From NCBI GenBank assembly GCA_036345935.2, contig JADWOT020000002.1, positions 8,986,655 through 9,050,654 on the forward strand: DNA of 64,000 nucleotides, in the 5' to 3' direction. The stretch comes from Taenia hydatigena. Taxonomy: Eukaryota > Platyhelminthes > Cestoda > Cyclophyllidea > Taeniidae. Shown piece after piece: positions 47,160 through 58,787 of this stretch. Under the pieces are notes generated by a model. That model saw only the letters and a program-made list of their open reading frames with translations, was not told the origin of the DNA and did not search any database. The position numbers were made by a program, and so were the translations under genes. Position 1 is the stretch's first letter; each line of letters starts with the position of its first letter.

Positions 47160-48390
47160 CAGCGCTGCAGACATTGCTTCAGCCACTTAGCGTAGTTTAC
47201 AACTGTTATGTATTTGCCGCATTCTTCTCTTCCTTCTTTGCAGACCCTTGATGCAGATTATTCGAGCAAATGCGCTTGTCTGCTGTTGCGCTGGCAAAAC
47301 ATGCAAATTTCTAGCAGGCTTCATACTAAATCTATCTTTTCATTGTTGTCGACAGCATAGAAATGAGCATTCGATGTGTCATGTCGACTGATAGTGGACG
47401 GATCGGATTGCGGTAAGAAGTGGTCAAGCTCTTCCTGGTTGAAATTGGCATCCCACAATGTAAGTTTTCGCTGACTTCTTTCATAGGCTTGATTTGACAA
47501 ACTAAGTGTCGTCTACTATGTCAAGGGACGAAAACACCTTAAAACTTCATTCAGAAGATCATAGAACACCAATTAATTGAAAGGGCCATTCTTCAAGTGT
47601 TCTCATGTCCAAACTTGAATGTTAGCCACTGCCAACACGTGGCAGCATTAACTAGGCCCGTAGTATCACATTACCTATTGCGCATTAATCTTGGCAAAAG
47701 GTCTCCGGCTACTTAACATTTAGCCTTTGCAGTTTGCAAAATGCAGAGTGCAAATACTCTGATTGGCAATACAAACGAAAAATTAACGAACTTCTAGTAG
47801 AAAGGAAGCAGAACAAGCTTGGCACATACCTCGGCGACCGAAATCGCCTTACTTGTTTGCGAAAGCCAAAACAAATATCCTATATTCATTTTTCGCTGTC
47901 TTTGATCTCACTCTTCTTAGTAATACATTAGGCGGCAACTCTCCCCCTCACTTAAAATATGTCTGACGACTAGGGCCCATAGCCCCGAAATTTTGACCTG
48001 CACTAATTAAACTTGCGCTTTGCTCGACTTAGCAATTTAGGAATACCTGTTATATAAAACAATGGAGGCTAATTTAATGTAAATCATCATAAATCCTAAA
48101 CAATTGTGCTATTGTATAATTTTATTTTACTGTTATTTCGTATATTCGATCACGAAAGTTCTTTATGCTGAAGCTATTATTTGAAAGGGCAGGAATGTGC
48201 ACTCTCAAATCCTTCCTTCTTTACGCCACATATAGACCACTCTCACCGAAATTCATGTCAAGCTTAATGGTATGATATGGCTACACATTTGCAAAGGAGT
48301 AACCTAAAGATCTAATCTCTTCATACCCGGTTACTGAGAGTGCAGCCGACTTAGTCTGCCTTACCGCCATCGCTCACAGACAGTAAAGTG
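47160..48390. other. No gene recognised
   Basis: The only frame over 60 codons is 47734-47931 plus, without a motif. The part at 47980-48190 is very A+T-rich. Confidence 0.4.
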
Positions 48391-48400
48391 ACAGGCCGAA

Positions 48401-48823
48401 ATGAAGGAAGACAGGGAAGCGGATCTCAGCCAACCGCCTCATATATACACCAGGATTGTAGCACTAGCACAGCTAATTTATCAGCAAGCTAATTTGTGCA
48501 TTAAAAAACCGGTAGTCGAGTTGCCACGCATTTTGCCAGAAACTCGGTTGCGAGATTTAATCAGCGAGTTTTATTCTAGGCCGAGAATATCGGTTGGCAC
48601 GATACATGTTTGTACGAGCTCACTTGGTCGCATTCGATGCGAATCGATGATCAAAGAGTACTTTTCTGTCGCTAAAGCCACCTCGAATTTATGCGAAGCT
48701 GAAAAATTCGCCTTTTTAGTGGTCTTTGTCAACACTTCCGCTATCGACATGCTCCAAAATCTGGTTAGTAATGAGTTTCGCCAAAATGTTCAGCTAGCAT
48801 CAATACAAGAACACGACAATTAA
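48401..48823 (+). CDS. Single-exon 140-codon frame, hypothetical protein
   Basis: The ATG at 48401 (context gccgaaATGa) is preceded by an in-frame TGA at 48389-48391 and followed by TAA at 48821-48823. The protein is about 140 residues, mixed in composition, with no low complexity, signal peptide or obvious membrane helix. It begins with a charged start (MKEDREADL), then has helix-like stretches (RIVALAQLIYQQANL, LRDLISEFYSR), a cysteine pair around SSLGRIRCESM and a hydrophobic patch FAFLVVFVNTSAIDML. No homologous copy was noticed in the window, unlike the repeat-borne frames. AATAAA-like sequence (gaataaatgaag) lies at about 48877-48888. Nothing identifies its function. It is one of the longer ATG-initiated frames in the window and the best non-repeat one. 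Confidence 0.45.
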   Translation: MKEDREADLSQPPHIYTRIVALAQLIYQQANLCIKKPVVELPRILPETRLRDLISEFYSRPRISVGTIHVCTSSLGRIRCESMIKEYFSVAKATSNLCEAEKFAFLVVFVNTSAIDMLQNLVSNEFRQNVQLASIQEHDN

Positions 48824-48944
48824 TTGGCGACTTTCTGTTGAGCAGATCGCTGGCCTTTTTAGACGTGCCTATAAATAGAATAAATGAAGCAGATGGCATA
48901 GATTATTGACAAGCGAGTTGCCTTTTATATACTTGGTTAGTTTG

Positions 48945-49660
48945 GACAAAAGGAAACAGAAAAGAGATAATTCTGTGCCTGCACCTCCTCCCATTGGCCA
49001 CTCTGCTATCACGCACGCACGTACTCGACTTCTAGACACGGTCGTTCGCCCCCGTCATTCAAGTAAGGCGGTTTTGCGATGTCTGCCTGCTAATCAATCT
49101 GGCAAAGGAGATGATGCTACTTTGTATTTCTCATCAAAACATCTTTAACTTTACTATTTGCTAAAAAGCCACAATGACTGGTGCAAATCTGCCCTTCTTT
49201 TTTGGGCATCCAAGCGAGCGTCAATTTCATTGCCGTTAATTTACTTTAAAGCTTGTCAGATGACAGCCACTATGTGATTACCTTCGACGAAGCAAATTTT
49301 TGGCCTTCTGCTCTGAAACAACAGAGCGAATGTCGTTTGGTGAGGCAAAACCGGTTCCAATCCACCAAAAATTAGATCCCTAATCGTTTCGTTAGATGCC
49401 ATGATGGCGAAAAGTTAGGCGAGTTTTCGCAATTGTTAGCCCGAAAATTTGTTAATCAGGATAGTGGATTTACCGTAAGCACGCGGGCACATACTTGATG
49501 TCAGCGCTTGATGAACCCACACTCGTTGGCCACGTTCCTGTTAGTCAATCCACATTTCGCACTCTTCGTTGCGTAGGGTCGAATAATTAGAACAACTAGG
49601 AATTGTGCCAAGTAAATGTTTCAAGTTTAATTATTCTTAATCCATCTCAAGGTGTCATGC
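48945..49660 (-). repeat. Repeat unit Y, inverted copy (partner 55450-56100)
   Basis: The reverse complement of this interval follows 55450-56100 closely. Shared strings include cgccttacttaa/ttaagtaaggcg-type patches, gcgaaaactcg…cttttcgcc and tagatgccatgatggcga. The arms are about 700 bp long and about 5.8 kb apart. The plus frame 48906-49148 and the minus frame 56113-55898 are homologous in translation (THARTRLLxxVxxPRHxSKA), but both are short and the source unit at 9930-10670 does not keep it. I treat them as repeat-borne. Confidence 0.8.
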
Positions 49661-49669
49661 ATCGTGGGT

Positions 49670-50660
49670 CAATTCGAGTGGACTTTCCATTGTTATCTAT
49701 TGCCCCATCCCAAGTAATCGTACTCGGTGTTAGGAGGTCTTCGCGGCACTTAATCAAGGCGTAATGTGGAATATGGAGATCGCATTTTATTCATCGCTGT
49801 GAGAGTGGAGTTGATATCACGTATCACACCACCGCACCACTCCGTGGTTCTAAACTGCATCTGCTTCATAGTGAGTTCCAGCTATGCGCCATTCCTGATG
49901 AGCAAACTAGGGAAACAGTAACTGATAGAATGACGCAATGTTAAGGGTGTTAATAAAATACGCACGGATGCTTTGCGTGCATTAGGAAATTTAACGGCAT
50001 ACACTTGAGTGCAAGGTTCTCATTCAACTACTCAGTTTTCCGACTTCATGAGTCAGGAGTATAAGCCGATCTAAATGACAGCGTGAATGATGGTCAGTGT
50101 TGTCGGGCAAGAGGTGAGGCTAACTCACATGTCACTGCTCCAGTCTAGTGGGAATAGCTTCTTAAACAACCGCAGTCAATTAAGAGCCTTCAACTGTGAG
50201 TTTGATTCAACCTAAATACAATCAAGTGGAAGGCAAACACACTGTAACAGGCCTTCTCTTGTCAAGAACGCCTTAGCAAAATTTGCATGAACAAAATCGA
50301 GTTGTATAAGTGTGACTAAGCAAAGGATGGATGAAGTGCACTAACAGTCTGAATTTCTTCGATTGCTTGATTAATAGGATGCATTTAGCATTTTGTCAGG
50401 ATTGTCGGAATACATCATTGCACCTAAATGTAAACTGCGGGACAGAGTAGAGTCAACTCCTTAGTGGAAAATGAGTGAAAGGTCTGTCCCTTATTATCAG
50501 CAATTGCACTTTATTTTTGATTCTTGTATGCTGTCACGCGCTCGAGATCAAGTAAAACTCCTGCACACGCCTTGCAACGGGTGACGCCAAATACGCTACG
50601 GTGACGTTGTTACCACCAACTCCTCATTTTTTGCATTTTTACTAAAGCGCGTGGCAAAAA
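49670..50660. other. No gene recognised
   Basis: There are no frames over 60 codons. This spans the gap between the inverted repeat arm and the third FN3 locus. I see no counterpart of the 1-3000 part of the left locus here. Confidence 0.4.
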
Positions 50661-50735
50661 ACATATGAAGTTGTGAACGAAAGTTCACTTGATTTACAAA
50701 ATGTATATCCTTGGGCTTTGGAGGATTTTTCGTGG

Positions 50736-50852
50736 GGGATCATCACCCTTGGCGTGTTGGAACCCAACACAAGATACCATTTGTTGATACACGCAATAAC
50801 AAATGAGAGCTTTTCTGTTGTATTCTATGGATTCATTAAAACCATGCCCTTG
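50736..50852 (+). pseudogene. FN3 exon relic (middle locus, first exon of pair)
   Basis: Only the C-terminal part of the exon is readable: from a Gly-Ile pair corresponding to residue 64 of the open copy, through LEPNTRYHLLIHAITNES and VVFYGFIKT. A donor-like GTAAGT follows at 50853. The N-terminal half has diverged beyond a clear alignment, and one base has been lost near the end (ccc-acc-g has become ccc-tt-g). The distance to the next FN3 exon (454 bp) matches the other loci. Confidence 0.65.
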
Positions 50853-51306
50853 GTAAGTTGGCAATTGTGATTATGACGCGCATCACCACACCAAAGGATA
50901 GCATATCTGCATACACGGGGAAGAAGGGAGTATGATAATACACTCGTGAGCCATTTTCTCCAACTCACTCGTTGTGCATTGTTAAAATAAGTGGAACTTA
51001 GATTACCTGATCATATAGCATGAGACACATCGCCGAGAAAATGACTGTACAATACACGGGCCATACTCACGCATTAATAAGGGACGTCTTCTGCTACTCA
51101 AGTTATTATCGTATTGCACCCTTGAGTCAAAAGTTATCGTTCACAGTGAGCACGTGCTTTGTTGCGTCTTAAAGGCAAATACAGTTAATCATGCTGCCTT
51201 CTGACATTACCATAAGCATCTTAGCATTAAGTGTGCCACATTTCCCTGCCTAGTTGATTCGGGGTGCCTGCATGATTAACATTATAAAGCAAATACTTTT
51301 TTACAG

Positions 51307-51600
51307 AAGAGAGAAAGGAAGTGAAGGAACCGCTTCCAGCACACTTTCAATGGCAAATCTCGAAGCCTAACTCCATCACGTTGACTTAAAATGCGAAAGC
51401 GTTGGGTGAGTACTATGAGGACCAGATTAAGCTGATTGCGGTTTCTACCACTAAACCCTTCTTGGCCAAGAGTAAAGGAGTAGAATTTATACAAGGGAGC
51501 ATAACTCATGACGGGTTGGAGGCCAACACACGATACCGAGTTATGGCGTTCACGGATACAACTGACATATACGATGGATTTATTAAAACACCATCCCCCG
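51307..51600 (+). pseudogene. FN3 exon with nonsense codon (middle locus, second exon of pair)
   Basis: This has exactly the same length (294 nt), acceptor (tttttacag) and donor (GTAAGC at 51601) as the open exon 4347-4640, with the same phase. The frame is kept throughout, including PLPAHFQW and GLEANTRYRVMA. However, codon 28, the core FN3 tryptophan, is TAA (51387-51389). After it the frame is open again and continues past the donor to about 51741, as in the left locus. As read it cannot give a full domain. Confidence 0.8.
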
Positions 51601-52059
51601 GTAAGCTACCAAGTGCGATTGTAATGTGCTTTGCCATACCGAAGAATGACTTGTCTGCTTGCATAGAGAGAGGGAGAGTGATTTCGCGACCAACTGTTCC
51701 GCCTCGTGGTCCATTCAGTCTGGCGCCGTCTAAGTGGCAATGAGGCTTGCTTGAGCTTACCTGTGCGTAAGTGCAAGTTAACAACAGTTTAAGCACACGT
51801 ACGACCACGGTCTATTGTGCAAAATTACCAGACCTCTCTTTTTTCCAACACAGGCCTTTATGGTGCGTGCGATGAAACAGTGACACTCATTCGTGTCTAA
51901 TTATTTCCAACGTAACTTCTTCAACTAGAAAGCTATTAACAAATACAAGCCTTTTTGCGCTTACTTCATTTACTTAGGGTTGCCACTTCCGACCATTCAA
52001 AAATGAGTTCGCGCTGTGTTGCGAGCTAATTAAAATGCCAGCAATACCACTACTCTTGT

Positions 52060-53490
52060 GCCACCAATAAGGGGTGGAGTGATAAGTAATGCCTCACAGA
52101 TGGCATGTGATGGTCGTTTATACTTGCCCAAATGTTTGCATCTTTAACTTTGCAGTGGTATGTCGGTTGCGGGTGTAATTGCCAGAAATGCCAATACATT
52201 TTTAAGAAAAATCAGTGTAAAGAAGTTAACTTTGCCGCATAGATGGCATATGGCAGCTGTGCAGATTTTCCTTAATTATGCGCATCTGGATGTTGGTTTT
52301 TTGTGTCAGTATTGTCACTGCTTTTCGCTACCAATAAGTGTGGATGGTTATTGTCTATCACTTAGCTGGCATGTGACAGCCCCGCAACATTAGCTCACTT
52401 ACTTGCATTGAGTACGAAAAGTACTCTTTCGGTGTATTGCACTTGATTGCACTTGATTTTTAACATTTGGTCTACTGCCTTGAAGACGAATGACTCCAAA
52501 GATACTCAATATTCAATCTATCGTCAGCCCGCAGGCAACGACTTGCTTTCATTACAATACAGGAAGAGCATGCCTTTATTTACGTGCAATATTTAGTAAA
52601 GACCGCGATTCTTTTGAAACTAAGGAATGATTTCGATTGCAAGTACAGACTTCGCTGTGCATTTTGATGCTTTGAACTCTAATTGCTGAAATGTCGTTGA
52701 GACTTAAGTCCTTTGCACTTGATTGTCAGCCAATCAATCCGCACATAAAACCCACCCGTGCAGCGGGATGCTTATATTTCTCCTGCAAGTCTTTTGCAAT
52801 GCTAACGATAGCTTTATTTAATACCAACAAAATCTGTCAATAATACTGCCAGGATTCTATTTTATTTCTTCTTTTGTCAACAGCGTATCATCGCGTAACT
52901 TTGAGTGCGCAATTCACGCATCGTTTAAGCTGTCGTAGTAGAGTTGATGGCACATTAATACTCAGCGAACTTCAATTCACTTCAAAGGGATGCGTTAAAC
53001 TCCCCTGCGATAGTTGCTACTCCCAGTGGTTTCACACCTCGTGGTTAAGCATTCACAACTGGGAATTGCATTCTCGTCGGTGTGTCACTCAGCGTGTCAC
53101 GGGCCCTAGCATCGAAAGTATAAAACACAGGTGCTGGCATTAAATCTCTCGGAACTTGTGGGACACTCAGCTTGACCTCTTTTCTAACATATGCCAGCAC
53201 ACAAGCATTGGGATCATTTGCCAGAAATTACGGTGATCTCATGCATCCGCCATTAATTAAGGGATCACACTTTATCTAGCACTACTCGTCCACTCAATCC
53301 ACTCATGGAATGTTTCATATTTGGTATTTTACAACGGCTAAATCAATCAGCCATGAGCAAAATCGTTACTTCATTGTCCAGCTAGACGGCTGCACTATAC
53401 AGGCTTCTACTGGGCCGACTGGTATCTTAGTAACTTGGGAAAAATTGACAGCTCAGTTGTACTCTGCTGAAGTGTGCTGCAATTCGGTTG
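52060..53490. other. No gene recognised
   Basis: Frames 52160-52393, 52874-53143 and 53310-53654 (114 codons, plus) are unassigned. The last runs into the repeated region that matches 5880-6390 and is not open there. A short internal repeat (agatggcatgtgatgg / agatggcatatggcag) occurs near 52097 and 52242. Confidence 0.4.
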
Positions 53491-53499
53491 ATGACTCAC

Positions 53500-53960
53500 T
53501 GCAACCACAGTCCGCTAAAATGCTGTGCACGCCAAGTTTTCGATCCCCACGTTATTACGGGTTTTCCACATCGAAATCCAGCTTGAACCAAGAACAGTTT
53601 GTGAGATGTCGCCTCAGCCAATATGGTCCCACCCCTATTCGCCATTTTCTTTGACATTTGAACAAGGTTTTAGCGTAGATGTGGTCAAACACGCTGATGG
53701 GCGCTATAAGCGTCATGCTGATAAAATAACCATGGAGAGCTTCTTAAGTAATGTTCAAGTTTACCACACCTCTGTATTGCTTTATTGATGCTGGTGCCTA
53801 AGTGTGTCTAGTTGACTGCGTCCCTCAAATGCATACACATGTAGATGTTCCACATTGACTGCCTGAATGGCTTAAATCCTTTAAAGATTTGCATTTTACT
53901 AGTTTGTGACATAAGTGCTGCACTTTGTTGCAGGATAGGTGCTTGTGATGAAGATATTAA
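53500..53960 (+). repeat. Duplicated non-coding segment matching about 5880-6390
   Basis: Same-orientation partner of 5880-6390. The clearest patch is gaacaaggttttagcgtaga (about 53659) against caaacaaggtttaagcatgg in the left region. Frames across it are not shared. Confidence 0.5.
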
Positions 53961-54099
53961 GCAAATGCAAAGGTTACGCAGCGCCAGAAAGCATGACTAA
54001 GAGTACAGACCTCGAAATAAAATTTTGTACCACTTGTAGCAACTGTGCTGGCCTATCGGCATTATCCAAATAATCCACACTTAATTTGCCCTAATTTCA

Positions 54100-54880
54100 A
54101 ATGCATCCGCGTCCTTCTTCAATCTCCACGATTATCACTTCCAAACCTTGGGCCAGTCTTTTAGGCTGTCATGCACACACGACTGTCCATTCCCAGTTTG
54201 AGTGTGCCTAGTTCTCCGTGACATTTAGTTGGGGTATAAACGAGGCCGAGTGCCTGGGTAATACCGAGGTTGGTGATCGGAAACCGTAGCCAATATTACA
54301 AAGTGAAGCAGTAGCTCAGCAAAGGCAGAATTGTCCCGATGACATCGATTTGTCATCAGGATTGACCAATGAAATGCTGGATCCACTATGATGAAAGCGG
54401 CATCATCTAGCATGCCTTAACTGGATTTCAATGCTCAAAATCCGTATTCGTAGCGAAGTTCGGTTTGGATTATTGTTTTAGCTAAAGAACAAAGTCATTG
54501 CCAGATGGTCTGTGATACAAATAAGGTAAGAGCACGTGTTGCTAAAGTGTCCCAAATCAGTAACTGAGAGATTTTTTTTAAATTTCGCCAAACTCTCGAC
54601 GCATTGCACTTGAATCAATGCTTCTGCTTGTCAGATTTTTCCACAAAAATATCATGTGCCCCATTTTAAAACTTGCTTCTCAGTTGCCATCAATAAATTG
54701 GGCTAATATTTAATTGAATTGCCGGTCAGGGAAAACAAAGCCATTACTGTTTTAAGAGGATTTTTATAGCCTCTCACATGGAAAAGAACAGACTCATTTT
54801 TGCAACTAAGCGCAAATTTCGGACCAGACTGCATACCAGCTTGATCCCTCAACTGATTGTAAATGCATGGGTTCTCCCTG
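54100..54880 (+). repeat. Repeat unit W, copy 3
   Basis: This matches 6390-7290 and 9220-9720 in the order described there. Numerous stops and indels relative to the 184-codon frame of copy 1 argue that the unit is non-coding. Confidence 0.65.
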
Positions 54881-55449
54881 ATTTGCAGCATTTATCCTTT
54901 ATGATTGCATAATTGTGTGCCATTCAATGTTGGCAAAAGGGGTCTAGGCTGACTCTCCCACACCATCAGCACTGGAGACGGTCGATTTGAGGCGGTCTTT
55001 TAGACATCATCTTTGTTTCTCCTTTTCTTTTTCAGGATTTGTGAAAGACTATTGCAGAGGAGATAAATGAGGCTGTTTAGTGAGGAAGACAGACTGCAGA
55101 GCATTGATATCAATCGCACTTAATTCCACTACAAGTGCTTTGTTCACGATTCACTGAATATTACTGCTGCATCGCCTACTCGGACTCATTACTACTGCGA
55201 CTACTGAAAGGACGGGTAAAGCGTAAGTCTAGTATGGTAAACTGGTACACTGCTGCAAAAGAGGCAAAATAGTACTTGAGTAGATGTTGATACAATTCCA
55301 GTAGCAAAGGGCAGCGCTACATTCAATTACAATGGCGATCTGTGAAAAAGACGCAAATATCTCGTTGAACAGGCAGGTTTTATGTAGATTGTACGCTAAA
55401 TGTCCCTTCCTCGAATCTTACATCACTAAACTTTAGAGTCGTCACCTTA

Positions 55450-56520
55450 AGATGGATTAAGGATAATTGAGCTTGAAACACTTACTTGGCACAATTTCTG
55501 GTTGTTCTAATTGTTCGACTGTGCACAACGAAGTGAGTGTGGAATGCGTATTGACTTACAGGAAAGTGGCCAACGAGTGTGGATTCTTCAAGCGCCGACG
55601 TCAGGGATGATTAACAAATCCTCGAGCTAATAATTGCGAAAACTCGTCTAACTTTTCGCCATCATGGCATCTAACGAAAGGATTAGGGATCTAATTTTGT
55701 AGATTGGATCCGGTTTTGCTTCATTAAATGATATTCGCTTTGTTGTTTCATTGCAAAAGGCCTACGATTTGCTTCGTCAAAGGTAATCACATAGTATTTG
55801 CCATCTGACAAGCTTTAAAGTAAATTGACGGCAATGAAATTGGAGCTTGCTTATACGTCTGTAGAAGAAGGGCAGGTTTTAGCCAGTCATTGTGGCTTTA
55901 TAGCAAATAGTAAGAGTGGAGATGTTTTGATGAGAGATATGAAGTAGTTTCATCCAATTTGTCAGATTGATTAGCAAATAGACACCACAAAACCGCCTTA
56001 CTTAAGTGACGGGGGAGAACGGCCTTTTCTAAAAGTCGAGTGCGTGCGTGCGTGGTAGCAGAGGGGCCAATAAGAGGAGGCGCAGGGAGAAAGTGCATCA
56101 GATCCTTGCGCATTTGGCTGACTATGACCCTCTATTTATCACTGTCACACCAACACACAACTATGCGCAATGCTGACCAATCAAAAGGGGGTTGAGCTAG
56201 ACGCCAAGACCTCAAATTTTTTAGGATTTTGCCGTGGTGATGGTGAATTCCTAAAAGTGAGTTAGAGTAAGATATTTTGGGAATGCAGGCATAATGGGGG
56301 GTTTCATGCCATCAAACCTACTAAGAGTTTAAAATTTACCGCGCCGAACCCATTTGTCAGGAATAGCCGATGATACGTGAGCATGATTTGCCTTCATCCC
56401 ATGCCCAATCGTTGGCCTCTATGCCCGTATGCCACATCCTAACACACGGTTTCTTTGTTCTCTCCACACTGATCCATTGCTTTAAGACAGACGTAGACAC
56501 CAAATTTTCGTAAGGATACG
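55450..56520 (+). repeat. Repeat unit Y, copy 2
   Basis: Same orientation as 9930-10670 and inverted relative to 48945-49660. The part 56150-56240 matches 10265-10360 (ctgaccaat-aaaagg, gctag-gccaag patches). The left part is matched best by the inverted copy. Confidence 0.65.
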
Positions 56521-56619
56521 TATTTTAAAAGAGCTTAGTTTCTACACCGCACACAGTTTGTTAACGACTCGGGGGTCTTCGCGCTTGTGCTAGCTTACGA
56601 ATCCCTAGAAGGCATTCGT

Positions 56620-58320
56620 GCGCAATTCCCATTAACATGTATCAACTTTATGAAGTTCTTTGTTTCCTAGAGAATAAAGCTGGATCTAGCGGAATGCATC
56701 CAGGGATGGCAGCAATTTTGTGATACATGGGGTCTGTAGCACAAAATAGTGCTGTTTGTTGCTGTCGTTTTTGCTTGCCGAATGTTTCTTCCCTTAGATT
56801 ATAGTAATGCGAACGGCGAAGGAACGATTGCTTATCTCATAGCGGTCACTCAGAACCCTATGATTGGAGCAGAAGCTAACTTTCCATGCTGATGAATGTG
56901 AATCCATTTTAAACGGAGGTGACGGTGAATGTGGTATTAGGGGGGTAGCGTACATAGTGAACCAGAGGATAGAAACGTATTCAATCGACTTGGCTTGCAA
57001 GGAGGGAAGCAAAGGTGCTCCCAAGTGAGTTAACAGATTTGCAGACGATGTTGGATGAGGTCAGCGTGGAGTATTGAAGAGTTGGATGATCATTGGCTGA
57101 GGGTACTTACAAGGTCTGCAAATTGGGTCTCATGGCGATGACTGTGTAGAAGCGGGAGTACAAGCGAGGTGCGGTTAGTAGACCATACGTGTAGGAGAGG
57201 ACAGCAAATCCAAGGACTGGATATGTTTAGTTTACTTTTATAATTCTGCCCTGTTTTAGCTCGTTGGTTGCACGTCCTGAGTGTTTCTTTGCTAGAAAGG
57301 CAAGTGTCCTAGGCTGAAATTACATCGCAATCACGTCTGCTCATTCGTAATTGACTGCATCCATGTATGCACAAAGATATGCCAGATGGCAAGAAACTCT
57401 TCTTTATGCAAATTGCATAATTTTGTCAGCATTTATTAATGACATTATGATGAGTATGCTTTTAAGTTAAATACCTCAAGTGGCTGACGCACTGCTGCGT
57501 AATTCTCTACGTTAGAAGGCTGGTGCGTTCAATGCGATTTGTCAAAAACGCAATGCTGCAAAATTTTGCTGACAGACATGCCTGCTACAGTTGTGTTGGC
57601 AACCAAATGAGAGTTTTTTCACATGCAGACATGACAAAATAAAATGAACAAACACGCCTTGGAATTACCCAACTGAAACCCATAAGGCGTAGCGATTTGT
57701 CAGCTCAAGATGCCTTGCTTAGGAGTGGGTTTTTTCTTGTTCCGATAAAAATAATATTGATAATCAAATGATAAGGAAAGTAAGGAACAATAAATACCAT
57801 TACGGATTAGGGCTCGATTTCCATACATTGACTAAAAACTACGTTAAAACTTGTTTAACTTGATCAAGGTGGTTAACATGTGCCCTTCAAAACGAAATTG
57901 TCCTGAATGGGGTACATTCAAACGACGGCAAGTGAATGCCTTAGAATAAAACTGTAAGCATAAGCATAGAAAGTCTCAAGCGAAAACATGTTTTCATTTT
58001 TACAAGTTGTAAGCATGGTGAATTATCTGCTTCAGTTATGGAAGCAAGCAATTCGCCAACCACAAAATGAAGTAAAGATAAAGCCTAATTCTGCTCTGAG
58101 CACAAAAATTAGAAAAGCAAAGATTTTATCAGTATATTTATGTAGGTTTGAATCAACTGATGGGAAAGTGACTGAGGATTGTGGTTCCTTATTTGCGTTT
58201 TTAAAACAAGTAAGGAATTCGATGAGGACAAATTGTTGACTGACTTATTTTGCACCACCACAGGTATGACATGCTTCTGATGAAGTCAGGACTACCCTTC
58301 CATAATAATACTTGCCACAC
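56620..58320. other. No gene recognised
   Basis: The only frames are 57024-56794 minus and 57988-58239 plus (83 codons, lysine-rich, unassigned). No repeat partner or RNA gene was noticed. Confidence 0.4.
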
Positions 58321-58329
58321 AAGTTAAGG

Positions 58330-58787
58330 CATTTCTGATGCTTACTCCCACCACTGATCGACCGGTACGAGATTGATGTCCGAAATACATATGTAAATTC
58401 TATCACATACCATTAACGCGGTACTGATTGTCCCTCTTCTCTGACTTGTACCATAGATGTCTCAGCATTGCTGACACTTGCATTTGCCCCCGAGGCACGT
58501 GTGCATTCTAAGATGCAAGTATATGGGCAAATTCAGCTGTTATATGATATGCCGCCCATGCTGTCCAGATTGTCCCTCAACATCTGTTGTCACACAATTT
58601 GTGGCTTTGTTTACACGTTTCCCACCCTCACACTCTGAGCGATCTGGAAGGCTAAAGTATTTGTGTGAACCCTGTATGTCTCTTGCCATCTGTGCGGTCT
58701 AATTTGTCACTCCACATTGGTTTGTGGCACACATGTGGCGGCATTTTTGACACATTCACCCATCACTGGCCGACTCGTGCCGCGCTT
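58330..58787 (+). repeat. Degenerate tandem copies of a short segment from the duplication
   Basis: A segment at 1695-1760 (and 60480-60545), with cacacaagttgtggc, ctgctgacact and ccac-actgat-gatcgg, recurs in degenerate form around 58330-58375, 58450-58490, 58590-58655 and 58710-58775. The spacing is roughly 120-150 bases. The array ends where the right duplication begins, so the same array probably precedes the left copy outside the window. Confidence 0.5.

Larger units (their letters stand above)
50700..52050 (+). repeat. Third, diverged copy of the FN3 block (matches 3750-5060)
   Basis: Besides the two exons, the intron between them and the downstream stretch match the left locus. The region around 51070-51290 follows 4130-4320. 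The region 51741-51850 follows 4779-4890, with caaaattaccagacctctct shared exactly. Divergence is clearly greater than between the left and right loci, so this is the oldest branch of the three. Confidence 0.75.

Noticed and set aside
48906..49148. 80-codon frame homologous to a minus frame at 56113-55898
   Set aside because: Both lie in inverted copies of repeat unit Y; similarity follows the DNA repeat and the third copy near 10 kb does not keep the frame.
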